Source of the DNA: Achromobacter pestifer
Lineage (GTDB): Bacteria > Pseudomonadota > Gammaproteobacteria > Burkholderiales > Burkholderiaceae_B
Length of the DNA: 64,000 nt
Assembly: GCF_902859625.1 (NCBI RefSeq)
Contig: NZ_CADIJX010000003.1
Location: 496,001 to 560,000 of the forward strand
Direction: 5' to 3'
Made by a program: the position numbers and the translations under genes. Of this stretch, positions 45,259 to 53,999 are shown piece after piece. The notes under the pieces were generated by a model. It did no database searches. It was not told the origin of the DNA and was given only the letters and a program-made list of their open reading frames with translations. Each line of letters begins with the position of its first letter. Position 1 is the stretch's first letter.

Positions 45259-47223
45259 TTACTTGGCCGCGGCGCCCTTGCTCAGCGTGCCGAAGTCTTC
45301 AGCGATGCTGATGAAGGTGTTCAGCAGGATTTGCAGGTTTTCCTTGCCAAGTCCGCCTTCCGCATTCATGTCCATCTGCAACACAGCCTGGTTCTTATCG
45401 TCCAGGTAGGCACGTGTCCAGCGGTATTCCTGGTTCCACTTGTTGATGGCCTTCAGGGTCATCGGCTTCTTCGGGTTGTACGTGGCCGTCACAACCAGGT
45501 CCAGGCACTTCTCGGTGAAGTCGCTGCACAGGAATTCCAGGCGCAGGTCGTTGGCGCCGGTGGTACCGGCGTCCAGCACCAGCACGGGGCCTTCGTCACC
45601 GTCGCTCTTCTTCACGGTGTAGCCCATGTCGTCCAGCATGCTGCTGACGGTATCCAGGCTGAAATCCTGCATCACGCCGGCGGCAGCCACGTCGGTGTTG
45701 GCGGCCGGTTCTTCCTGGCCCATGCTGGGCATGGATTCTTCGTCGTCTTCTTCAACCGAAGGATGCATGCCAGCGGCGTCCAGCAGGCCGGAGAAGAGTT
45801 CCTCGGCCGGGATCTTCTTGCCATTCAGGTCGCCCATGCCGTCAGCGAAGGTGAACTTGCCGACGATGTTGTCGCCTTCGTTCTTGCCCACGTTGAACAT
45901 TTCGGCCATGCCGGACATCTGGCGCACGTTCTGTTCCGCTTCCTCGGCGGCCTTGTCGGCAGCCAGGCCTTCCTTCTTGACGGCGTATTGCGTCATCAGG
46001 TCCTGGACCATCGGCTTGGAGATGATCAGCGTGGCGTCGATGCGCTTGATGGCTTGAACCGCGATTTCCTGCGGCGTCAGGTTCTTGACGTCAGACGGAT
46101 TGGCCAGGTCCAGCGTGAAGTTCAGCTTGCTTTCGCCCTTGGCGGTCTTCCAGCTGAGCGGATCGATGCTGAACGACGGGTTGCCGGCCAGCAGCTTGCC
46201 GGCGTTGTCCAGCAGGACCTGGAACTGTTCGTCCTTCAGTCCTTCGTCTTCGGTTTGCGCCATGTATTGGCGCATCAGCTGGTTGTAGGTGTCCGACAAC
46301 TGCTTGACGGCCTGGCCGTCAAGCTTGGCCAGCTTGATGACCGCTTGGCCGTTGCCCAGCACCACGTCGTTCACGGTGAGGTCGCCCGTCTGGTAGGCGG
46401 CTTGCACGTTGATCGACTTGTCGTCTTCCGACAGCTTCACGCCGTAGCCGAAGTTGTCCAGCGAGACCTTGAGTTCGTCATCGGGCCGGGAGACGTCGAT
46501 GCGCTTGATCTTCAGATTGGAATCCCCCATCGACACGCCGAACTTGCCCATGCGGCTGTTGGCGTCGATCGTCAGGCCGTTCAGGGAGATCTTGACGGGA
46601 TCGCTGCTCTTGGTGCCGTCGACCGCCAGCGAGTCCATCACGCCGTGCGCAACCACGCCTTGCAGGGCGCGGTCGAACGAGCCGGTGATGGTCATGCCGC
46701 TGAAAGCGACCGAGTTGCCGTCGTGGTCGACCGTGACCGGAGCGATCTTGGACGTGGAGTCGGTGGTGCCGCCATAGCTGATCGTGGCGTCGCTGATCAG
46801 GGGCGACACGCCCTTGGTCAGCTCAAACACTTCCTTGAGGTTGTCCGTCTTGGCCATTTCGGCATGGACGAACCCCAGTTTGGGAGCAATCGCGCCACGC
46901 GCCAATGCGCTCTTGGGGAAGGGGCCGTGCTCGACGACCGCGTCGAACTCAACCATGCCGGAGGGGATGTCTTCCGGGCTCTTGTCGTTCTTGACGAGCG
47001 ACAGGCCGTAGCGAGCCTGGGTCGAGAACAGACCGCGCTCGTACTTGAGCTGATCAATGCGCAGACCGAACAAAGGCGTCAGTTTGGCCAGTTTTTCATT
47101 GGCTTCCGCCAGATGGCGCTGCGAGCTTTCCTCAATGCGCTTGCCGGTGTACCACGTGGCGCCGACCCAGCTTCCCGCTCCCACTATGACCACGCCCAGG
47201 GTGATCGCTACGCTCTTTTTCAT
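45259..47223 (-). CDS. DUF945 (YdgA-like) - YbjN fusion protein
   Basis: A 654-residue envelope protein: N-terminal membrane anchor (about 5-26; VAITLGVVIVGAGSWVGATWY), then a long periplasmic DUF945/YdgA body (about 30-500; GKRIEESSQRHLAEANEKL, LFGLRIDQLKYERGLFS). A C-terminal YbjN-like domain (about 520-645) follows, with MLDDMGYTV, LEFLCSDFTEKCLDLVV, INKWNQEYRWTRAYLD and QMDMNAEGGL. YbjN proteins are normally small separate proteins linked to stress and motility, so the fusion is notable. An acidic Asp/Glu/Met-rich linker joins the parts. Function is unknown; DUF945 resembles AsmA-like envelope proteins. Confidence 0.82.
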   Translation of the reverse strand: MKKSVAITLGVVIVGAGSWVGATWYTGKRIEESSQRHLAEANEKLAKLTPLFGLRIDQLKYERGLFSTQARYGLSLVKNDKSPEDIPSGMVEFDAVVEHGPFPKSALARGAIAPKLGFVHAEMAKTDNLKEVFELTKGVSPLISDATISYGGTTDSTSKIAPVTVDHDGNSVAFSGMTITGSFDRALQGVVAHGVMDSLAVDGTKSSDPVKISLNGLTIDANSRMGKFGVSMGDSNLKIKRIDVSRPDDELKVSLDNFGYGVKLSEDDKSINVQAAYQTGDLTVNDVVLGNGQAVIKLAKLDGQAVKQLSDTYNQLMRQYMAQTEDEGLKDEQFQVLLDNAGKLLAGNPSFSIDPLSWKTAKGESKLNFTLDLANPSDVKNLTPQEIAVQAIKRIDATLIISKPMVQDLMTQYAVKKEGLAADKAAEEAEQNVRQMSGMAEMFNVGKNEGDNIVGKFTFADGMGDLNGKKIPAEELFSGLLDAAGMHPSVEEDDEESMPSMGQEEPAANTDVAAAGVMQDFSLDTVSSMLDDMGYTVKKSDGDEGPVLVLDAGTTGANDLRLEFLCSDFTEKCLDLVVTATYNPKKPMTLKAINKWNQEYRWTRAYLDDKNQAVLQMDMNAEGGLGKENLQILLNTFISIAEDFGTLSKGAAAK

Positions 47224-47410
47224 CGTTCTGCTTTTTCGTTGATTATCGAGTCATATCCGGCAGGCAAGGCGCTTGGCGCCATTGCGCCCCGGTAACAGGG
47301 CGCTGCTTGTCGGCATACACGTATTCATCGGCCTGTAAGGGCCCGGCGGCGAGTATACCGAGGCACGCCGTCACCTGACCGTGCGCGCAGTTACCGAAGA
47401 TTTCAAAATG

Positions 47411-47440
47411 AAAGGCCGATGCTTGGGCATCGGCCTTTTT
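47411..47440. terminator. terminator of the M81/ABC operon
   Basis: AAAGGCCGATGC (47411-47422), loop TTGG, GCATCGGCCTTT (47427-47438). It lies 28 bp past the stop of the last gene of the minus-strand operon; on that strand the stem is followed by TTTCATTTT. The plus strand also has a T-run, so it may act both ways. Confidence 0.85.
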
Positions 47441-47467
47441 GTCGACAATTCCGTGATTTCCCGCTTG

Positions 47468-48943
47468 CTACAGCGGGTCCAGCGGATAAATCGGACGGCG
47501 CACGTGCTTGAAATCCAGCTGGCTGTAGTCAGACGTGGTGACACCCACCCCCGTGCATTCGATCACATGGGTGGCCATGTCCGAGAAGCCCGCCCGCCAA
47601 TGCACGCGGCTTTTCAGCACCACGTAGCGCTTTTGCAGCGGATCGATGCCGGCTGACAGCAGGCAGTTGATGTCGAAGGGTTCCTGGTGGCGCGACACCA
47701 CCACGATCTCGACCCGGCCCGTGTCGATGACGACAGTCAACCCGGTGTCGTTGCGCACGCCCCGGTACATGGGGCCGCGGTTCAGGTAGACGCCATCGAA
47801 CACCAGTTTGACCCGTCCGGTCACCGTCAGCGGTTCGCTGGCTTCCTTGATGGCAGGCATGGGCAGCTTGCCGCCCAGTTTCAAGGTGATGGTGTTGCCC
47901 ACCCCCGCTGCGGCGGCTTCCAGGGCAGCCTGTGGGTCGCAGATGGCGTAGAAGACCACGTTGTCCAGTTCCTGGCGCAACACTTCAGCCAGCACGGCGG
48001 TGGTGTCCATGGTGCCGCCGGAGCCGGTGTTGTCGAAGTGGTCCAGCAAGACGACGGGGCCTTGTTCGATCAATTTGGCCCGCGCGATGGTGGGCGCCAG
48101 GGGTTCGGGATGGAACACCCAGTCGGCGCGGCCGGTCCAGGCGCGTTCCAGCAGTTCATCGCGGTACTGTCGGGCCTCTTCCGGCTTGCCGTCCGTACAG
48201 ACGACCGCGCTCAGTCCGGCTTCGCGGATGTCGGCGTGGGGAAATCCCACGAACACGGAAGCCGCCAGCACGCCGTTGGCCTCCAGTTCCTTGCAGCGTT
48301 CCTGCAAGGGCTTGTTGGGGGCGGCGTGCGTGCCCTGGCACATGATGTGGGGCAGCATGGGCTTGTTGGCCCAGCTCATGACCGGGTTGATCTCGCCCTT
48401 GAGCGTGCGCACGATCACATTGGCGGCGCGCACGCCGGCTTCGCGGATATCCACGTGCGGATAGGTGTGGAAACCGCTGATGACGGTGGCGTTGTTCACG
48501 ATGTCGTCATAGATGTTGGCGTGCATGTCCAGCGTGACGGCCACCGGCGTCTTGGGATCGATGTCGTGCAGACGGCGCAACAGGTCGCCTTCCGCGTCTT
48601 CCACGCCTTCGGCGACCATCGCGCCATGCAAGTCCAGCAGGATCGCGTCGAAGCCGCCCCGCTTGACCTGATCCAGCACCAGATTGCATAGCCGTTCATG
48701 GGTCTCGGCGCTGGCAGGGCCGCTGGGCCAGGATTCTGCCGCCACGGGCACCACGATCTCGGCGCCTTCTCGGCGCGCGACTTCGATATAGCCGCCCAGG
48801 CCGCTGTCGGTGTTTTCGTAAGCCTTGATGGCGCGTTCGCCAGCCAGGATTTCAGGGTTGCCGCGGAAAAAACGTTCTAGCGGGGTCGGCACAGGCGAAT
48901 AGGTGTTCGTCTCGTGCTTGATCATTGCCAAAAGCCAACGCAT
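47468..48943 (-). CDS. M81 family (MlrC-like) metallopeptidase, copy 2
   Basis: A 491-residue cytoplasmic protein with the M81 signatures: N-terminal MIKHETNTYSPVPTPLERF, LLDLHGAM, VTLDMHANIYDDIV and GFHTYPHVDIREAG, whose Asp and His residues are the expected zinc ligands. DHFDNTGSGGTMDTTAVL marks the C-terminal half. MlrC, the founding member, cleaves linearised microcystin fragments; most relatives have unknown substrates. AGGA is seven bases before the ATG. It is the last gene of a seven-gene operon whose first gene is a paralogue. Confidence 0.9.
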   Translation of the reverse strand: MRWLLAMIKHETNTYSPVPTPLERFFRGNPEILAGERAIKAYENTDSGLGGYIEVARREGAEIVVPVAAESWPSGPASAETHERLCNLVLDQVKRGGFDAILLDLHGAMVAEGVEDAEGDLLRRLHDIDPKTPVAVTLDMHANIYDDIVNNATVISGFHTYPHVDIREAGVRAANVIVRTLKGEINPVMSWANKPMLPHIMCQGTHAAPNKPLQERCKELEANGVLAASVFVGFPHADIREAGLSAVVCTDGKPEEARQYRDELLERAWTGRADWVFHPEPLAPTIARAKLIEQGPVVLLDHFDNTGSGGTMDTTAVLAEVLRQELDNVVFYAICDPQAALEAAAAGVGNTITLKLGGKLPMPAIKEASEPLTVTGRVKLVFDGVYLNRGPMYRGVRNDTGLTVVIDTGRVEIVVVSRHQEPFDINCLLSAGIDPLQKRYVVLKSRVHWRAGFSDMATHVIECTGVGVTTSDYSQLDFKHVRRPIYPLDPL

Positions 48944-48971
48944 GGGAATTCCTGTGGGTTGCTGTGGAAAG

Positions 48972-50381
48972 TCAGATCGTCTTGGGCGGCTGGGGCCAGG
49001 GGTGCTGGGCCGGGCGCATCTGCTCCCAGGCGCGCGCCACGCGCAGCACGCCCAGATCGTCGAAGCGGGCGCCGGCGATTTGCAGCCCGATGGGCAGGCC
49101 CGCTCGCGTATATCCGCAATTGACGGAGGCGGCGGGCTGTTCGCTCATGTTGAAGGGCAGCGTGAAGCCGATGTGGTGCATGGTGGTGGCGACGTCATTG
49201 GTGGGCGACGGCCATTCGGCGTTGTAGGCCACCACGGGCGCCACGGGAGACAACACGTAGTCAAACGGGGCGCAGGCGGCAATCGTCCTGGCGCGTACGT
49301 TCAGCGTTTCGTAGTAGCTGCGGAAAACGGCTTCGCCGGATTGCCCGCCGCCGCTTTCGGCCCAGGCGCGGATGAACGGCAGGATCTTCGCGCGGCGGGC
49401 TTCAGGCAGTGCGGCCAGGTCGATCGCAGAACGGGTGCGCCAGAAACGGTCCACGCCGTCCAGCATCTCTGGCGTCATCCAGGGCAACATGGGGGTGACG
49501 ATGGCGCCGGCCGCCTCGAAGGCCTGTGCGGCAGCCTGCACGGCGTCGCGTACCTCGGGGTCCAGCGGCAGGCCGCAGCCCGCGTCCATTTGCAGGCCAA
49601 TGCGCAGGCCGCGAACGTCTTGCGCCAGGTTCAGCCAATCAAAGTCCTGGAATGGCAGGCTCATGTGGTCGCGCGCGTCGGGTTGCGACAGGACGCCCAT
49701 CATCAGCGCGGCGTCGGTGATCGTGCGCGTCATGGGGCCGGCGCAACGTCCCATGAACGGCGGGTCGATCGGTATGCGGCCCAGGCTGGGCTTTAACGTG
49801 GCGATGCCGCACCAGGCGGCCGGCAGGCGAACCGAGCCGCCGATGTCGGTGCCAATATGCAGCGGGCCATAGCCGGCGGCGGCAGCGGCGCCCGCACCCG
49901 CGCTGGAGCCGCCGGGGTTCTTGGACAAGTCCCACGGGTTGCGCGTCAATTCATGGAAACTGGACAAGCCCGAGGACAGCATGCCGTAGTCGGGCATGGT
50001 GGTCTTGCCCAGCAGCACGGCGCCGGCTTCGCGCATGCGGGCCGCGGGGGGCGCATCGGCGGCGGCCGGGGTCAGCTCGGTGGCGGCAGTGCCCAGTGGA
50101 ATGGGCGTGCCGCGGGTGGCGATGTTCTCCTTGATGGTGGCCGGTACGCCGTCCAGCGAATAGCCGCCCGTGGACTGCGGTTCGCCTTTCATCCAGCGGG
50201 CTTCCGATGCGCGGGCCATTGCCATTGCGCCTTCCGGGTCCAGCGCGTAGGTCGCCTTCAGGTGCAGTTCCCAGCGTTCGATGTGCTCCAGCACGGAGCG
50301 CGTCGCTTCAACGGGCGAAAGTGTCTTGTTGCGGTAGGCGTGCAGCAGTTCCTGGGCGGACAATTCATGCGGTTGTGGCAT
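48972..50381 (-). CDS. amidase signature family hydrolase
   Basis: A 469-residue amidase with the Ser-cisSer-Lys triad visible: Lys in VPATIKENI, cis-Ser in GGSSAGAGAAAA and nucleophile Ser in TDIGGSVRLPAAWCG. The N-terminal helix PHELSAQELLHAYRNKTLSPVEA is common to GatA-like amidases. It is not GatA: gatB/gatC are absent and the context is catabolic. It would hydrolyse an amide, possibly a product of peptide cleavage by the two M81 enzymes. It is 28 bp upstream of the second M81 gene and 36 bp downstream of the ATPase gene. Confidence 0.92.
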   Translation of the reverse strand: MPQPHELSAQELLHAYRNKTLSPVEATRSVLEHIERWELHLKATYALDPEGAMAMARASEARWMKGEPQSTGGYSLDGVPATIKENIATRGTPIPLGTAATELTPAAADAPPAARMREAGAVLLGKTTMPDYGMLSSGLSSFHELTRNPWDLSKNPGGSSAGAGAAAAAGYGPLHIGTDIGGSVRLPAAWCGIATLKPSLGRIPIDPPFMGRCAGPMTRTITDAALMMGVLSQPDARDHMSLPFQDFDWLNLAQDVRGLRIGLQMDAGCGLPLDPEVRDAVQAAAQAFEAAGAIVTPMLPWMTPEMLDGVDRFWRTRSAIDLAALPEARRAKILPFIRAWAESGGGQSGEAVFRSYYETLNVRARTIAACAPFDYVLSPVAPVVAYNAEWPSPTNDVATTMHHIGFTLPFNMSEQPAASVNCGYTRAGLPIGLQIAGARFDDLGVLRVARAWEQMRPAQHPWPQPPKTI

Positions 50382-50417
50382 CTCGGTTCCAGTGTGTGGA
50401 TGCGGGCAATCAGAGCA

Positions 50418-52115
50418 TCAAGGCCGGGGGGCGTGCGCCAGGGGGGCCGCAACGGGGCGGAAGTTGCGGAAATCCCAGTCGCGTCCCGGGGCCGCGTCGA
50501 TCAGGGCGCGGGTGTATTCGTGGCGAGGCTCGGTCAGCACGGTTTCGGCGGAGCCGGTCTCGACGACCTTGCCGCGCTGCATGACCATGATGGTGTCGCA
50601 GATCTGCGCGGCCACGCGCAGATCGTGGGTGATGAACAGCACGCCCACACCCGTGCGCTGACGCACTTGCTCCAGGAGCTCCAGCACTTGCGCCTGCACC
50701 GATACGTCCAGTGCGGACACGGCTTCGTCGGCCACCAGGATTTCCGGATCCATGACGAGCGCGCGCGCGATGCAGATGCGCTGTCGTTGTCCGCCGGAGA
50801 ACTGGTGCGGGTAGCGCCGCATCGCGTCCGGGCTCAGTCCGACGACAGTCAGGGTTTCGCCGGCGCGTTTCAACGCCTGGTCGCGCGGCATGCCGAAGTT
50901 AAGCAGACCTTCAATGATGGATTCACCGACCGTGCGGCGCGGGTTCAATGAGCGGTAGGGGTCCTGGAACACGATCTGGATGCGGCGGCGCACGGGACGC
51001 AGCGCGGAACCGGACAGGGTGCTCAGATCTTCCCCACCCATCATCATGTGACCGGCGGTGGGTTCGATCAGCCGCACGATGCAGCGCGCCACCGTGGACT
51101 TGCCCGAACCCGATTCGCCCACGATGCCCAGGATCTCGCCTTTGCGCAGCGTCAGGTTCACATCCGTGGCGGCAATGACGTTCTGCGCCGTCTTGCGGGA
51201 GAACAGGGAACTCTTGCCAGCATAGGTACGGCCCAGGCCCTTGACGTGCAGCACCGGCTGGCCGGCAGGCGCGTCGCGGCGGGTGGGCACCAGGCTGGGC
51301 ACCGATGACACCAGTCGCCGGGTATAGGACTGTTTGGGTTCGGCCAGGATCTCGTTGCGGGTGCCGCTTTCGATCAGGTCGCCCCGGTTCATCACCACGA
51401 TGCGATCCGCGATCTCGGCGACCACGCCGAAATCGTGGGTGATGAACAGCACCGCGGTCTGGTGCTTGACTTGCAGTTCCTTGATCAACGCCAGGATCTG
51501 CTTTTGTGTCGTCACGTCCAGCGCCGTCGTCGGTTCGTCGGCAATCAATAGCTTGGGTTCCAGGATCAGCGCCATCGCAATCACGATGCGCTGACGCTGG
51601 CCGCCCGACAATTGATGCGGGTAGGCATCGAAGATGCGTTCGACATCCGGCAGGTGCACCGACTGGAACATGTCCAGCACCTTGGCGCGGCGTTCCGCCG
51701 CAGTCATGTTCTTGCGATGCAGCCGCAGCACTTCATCGACCTGCTTGCCCACCGTATGCACGGGGTTCAGCGCCGTCATGGGTTCCTGGAACACCATTGC
51801 CATGCGCGTGGCGCGCATTTCGCGCAGCCGGCGGGGTGTGGCGGTGGCGACATCTTCACCTTCGACGCGCAAGGAGCCCGCGCTGATCGACAAGATGCCC
51901 GGCGGCAGCAGGCCCATGACCGCTAGCGACGTGACGGACTTGCCTGAGCCGGATTCGCCGACCACGCACACCGTTTCGCCAGCGTGCACGTCCAGGCTCA
52001 AGTTGCGCACGACGCGGTTGCCCGCGCCCGCGACTTCCACCGACAAGTTGCGGATGGCCAGGATGGCGGACGAGGTATCGCCCGCGGGGGGAGTAGGGGA
52101 GTAGGTTGTCGGCAT
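50418..52115 (-). CDS. fused dipeptide/oligopeptide ABC ATPase (DppD-DppF type)
   Basis: A 565-residue protein with two complete ATPase domains. NBD1 (about 18-270): GESGSGKSVTS, QLSGGQRQR, LLIADEPTTALDV. NBD2 (about 295-545): GESGSGKSTVARC, QFSGGQRQR, ILVADEAVSALDVS. Both carry the oligopeptide/dipeptide C-terminal region (for example PKQSYTRRLVSSVPSL). It energises the two permeases upstream. Start ATG 52115 has AGGA close upstream and overlaps the permease stop (TGATG); the longer upstream frame overlaps the permease and is discarded. Confidence 0.94.
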   Translation of the reverse strand: MPTTYSPTPPAGDTSSAILAIRNLSVEVAGAGNRVVRNLSLDVHAGETVCVVGESGSGKSVTSLAVMGLLPPGILSISAGSLRVEGEDVATATPRRLREMRATRMAMVFQEPMTALNPVHTVGKQVDEVLRLHRKNMTAAERRAKVLDMFQSVHLPDVERIFDAYPHQLSGGQRQRIVIAMALILEPKLLIADEPTTALDVTTQKQILALIKELQVKHQTAVLFITHDFGVVAEIADRIVVMNRGDLIESGTRNEILAEPKQSYTRRLVSSVPSLVPTRRDAPAGQPVLHVKGLGRTYAGKSSLFSRKTAQNVIAATDVNLTLRKGEILGIVGESGSGKSTVARCIVRLIEPTAGHMMMGGEDLSTLSGSALRPVRRRIQIVFQDPYRSLNPRRTVGESIIEGLLNFGMPRDQALKRAGETLTVVGLSPDAMRRYPHQFSGGQRQRICIARALVMDPEILVADEAVSALDVSVQAQVLELLEQVRQRTGVGVLFITHDLRVAAQICDTIMVMQRGKVVETGSAETVLTEPRHEYTRALIDAAPGRDWDFRNFRPVAAPLAHAPRP

Positions 52116-53020
52116 CAGATCCTGCGCACCATTTTGGGGTCCAGCGCATCGCGCAGGGCGTCGCCCAGGATGTTCACGCTGAGCACCGTCAGCGACAGGA
52201 ACAGACCGGGAAAGAGAATCAGCCCGGGCAGCATGCGGAAGTACATGCGGCCTTCGGACATGATGTTGCCCCATGACGCGATCTCGGGGGGGATGCCCGC
52301 GCCAAGGAAGCTCAGGATGGCCTCGGTCAGCATGGCGGATGCGAACACATACGTACCTTGCACCGTCAGCGGCGCGATGGTGCTGGGCACCATGTGACGC
52401 CATAGCAGCAGCGGCAGCGGCGTGCCCAACGCCAACGCGGCTTCGACATAGGGTTCACCGCGCACGGTCAGGATCTGGCCGCGTACCAGTCGCACCACCC
52501 GGGGAATCTCGGGGATGGTGATGGCCACCAGCACGGTCGTGATGCTGGCGCCGGCGACCGACACCAGGGCGATCGCCAGCAGGATGCCGGGGATGGCCAT
52601 GATGGCGTCCATGGTGCGCATGATGAACCCATCGAGCGAACGAAACCAGCCGGCGATGACGCCGATGAAAAGCCCGATGGTGACGCTGACGACTGCGGCG
52701 CCCAGGCCCGCGATCAGCGAGATGCGCGCGCCGTAGGCCACGCGCGACCAGACGTCGCGGCCGAAGGCATCGGTGCCGAACAGATAGTCGGTGAAGGGCT
52801 GCTTGAGGCGCGCGCCCGGGTTGATGAAGGTGGGGTCGACCGTGCCCAGCAGCGGCGCGAACAGGGCGATGGCGATGATGGCGACCAGCACCACCAGCGC
52901 CAGCATGACCGGCCAGCTTTTCAGGCCCTGGCGGACTTGCCGCCAGGCAGTGACTTGAGGGTTGCCGCCTCCGGGAAGGTCGGCGGCCGCTTGCGCGGCG
53001 GCATCGGTTGGCGTGTGCAT
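52115..53020 (-). CDS. ABC transporter permease (DppC/OppC type)
   Basis: A 301-residue permease with six helices, an N-terminal OppC_N segment and the EAA loop EAALALGTPLPLLLWRHMVP (about 185-205). GTDAFGRDVWSRVAYGARISL is the DppC hallmark. I start at ATG 53020 (MHTPTDAAA); a frame open to 53071 would overlap the upstream permease. The stop shares one base with the ATPase start. Confidence 0.93.
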   Translation of the reverse strand: MHTPTDAAAQAAADLPGGGNPQVTAWRQVRQGLKSWPVMLALVVLVAIIAIALFAPLLGTVDPTFINPGARLKQPFTDYLFGTDAFGRDVWSRVAYGARISLIAGLGAAVVSVTIGLFIGVIAGWFRSLDGFIMRTMDAIMAIPGILLAIALVSVAGASITTVLVAITIPEIPRVVRLVRGQILTVRGEPYVEAALALGTPLPLLLWRHMVPSTIAPLTVQGTYVFASAMLTEAILSFLGAGIPPEIASWGNIMSEGRMYFRMLPGLILFPGLFLSLTVLSVNILGDALRDALDPKMVRRI

Positions 53021-53031
53021 GCGTGGGGCCC

Positions 53032-53973
53032 CTAGTACCTGATCCGCGGGTCGAACACCGTGTAGGCGCAATCGACAATAAGATTGATGAACACGTAGAC
53101 GAACGCGAAGAACAGCGTCAGGCCCTGAATGACGGGGTAGTCGCGTGCCAGCACGGCTTCCACCACCAAGCGGCCCAGGCCGGGGATGTTGAATACTGAT
53201 TCGGTCACGACCACGCCGCTGATCAGCAGTGCGATGCCCAGGCCCACCACGGTGGCGATGGGCACGGCGGCATTGCGCAGGGCATGGCCAAGCAGCACGC
53301 CGGTTTCACCCAGGCCCTTGGATCGGGCGGTGCGGATGAAGTCTTCGCCCATGACCTCGATGACGCTGGTGCGCGTGATGCGCGCAATCAACGCCACATA
53401 GACCGTGGACAAGGCCAGCGACGGCAGGATGAGCCGGTGCAGATAGGGCCAGAAACCCTTGTCCAGCGGCGTATAACCCTGCACATTGAACCAGCCCAGC
53501 TTGATGGCGAACAGCCAGATCAGCAGATAGCCCGTGACGAAGACCGGCACCGAGAAGCCCAGCACCGAAAAGCCCATCACGGCGCGATCCAGCAGTTTTC
53601 CCTGACGCCATGCCGCCAGAATGCCCAGCGGAATGGCGACGATCAGAGTGAACAACAAAGTCAGCACCGCCAGGCTCATCGACGGTTCGAGGCGTTGCGC
53701 GATCAGTTTGGTGACCGGCACGCCAGACATCAGAGAGGTGCCCAGATCGCCTTGCAGGAGCTTGCCGCCCCAGATGAAGAACTGCTTGATGACCGGTTGG
53801 TCCAGGCCCATCGTCTGCCGTATCTGGACGATACGTTCAGGCGTGGCGCCATCGCCCGCCATGATGATGGCCGGATCTCCCGGGCTGAAACGCAATATCG
53901 CGAAGACCACCACCGCGACCATCACCAGAACGGGGATGGTCGCGAGGAGCCGGCGTGAGACAAATGCCAGCAT
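53032..53973 (-). CDS. ABC transporter permease (DppB/OppB type)
   Basis: A 313-residue six-helix permease. The N-terminus FVSRRLLATIPVLVMVAVVVF and the segment GLDQPVIKQFFIWGGKLLQGDLGTS are typical of DppB. The EAA-like loop is FIRTARSKGLGETGVLLGHALRNA. It lies 26 bp after the binding protein gene and 11 bp before the second permease. Confidence 0.94.
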   Translation of the reverse strand: MLAFVSRRLLATIPVLVMVAVVVFAILRFSPGDPAIIMAGDGATPERIVQIRQTMGLDQPVIKQFFIWGGKLLQGDLGTSLMSGVPVTKLIAQRLEPSMSLAVLTLLFTLIVAIPLGILAAWRQGKLLDRAVMGFSVLGFSVPVFVTGYLLIWLFAIKLGWFNVQGYTPLDKGFWPYLHRLILPSLALSTVYVALIARITRTSVIEVMGEDFIRTARSKGLGETGVLLGHALRNAAVPIATVVGLGIALLISGVVVTESVFNIPGLGRLVVEAVLARDYPVIQGLTLFFAFVYVFINLIVDCAYTVFDPRIRY

Positions 53974-53999
53974 GTATTTCCCCCTGAACTACCCGCCCT

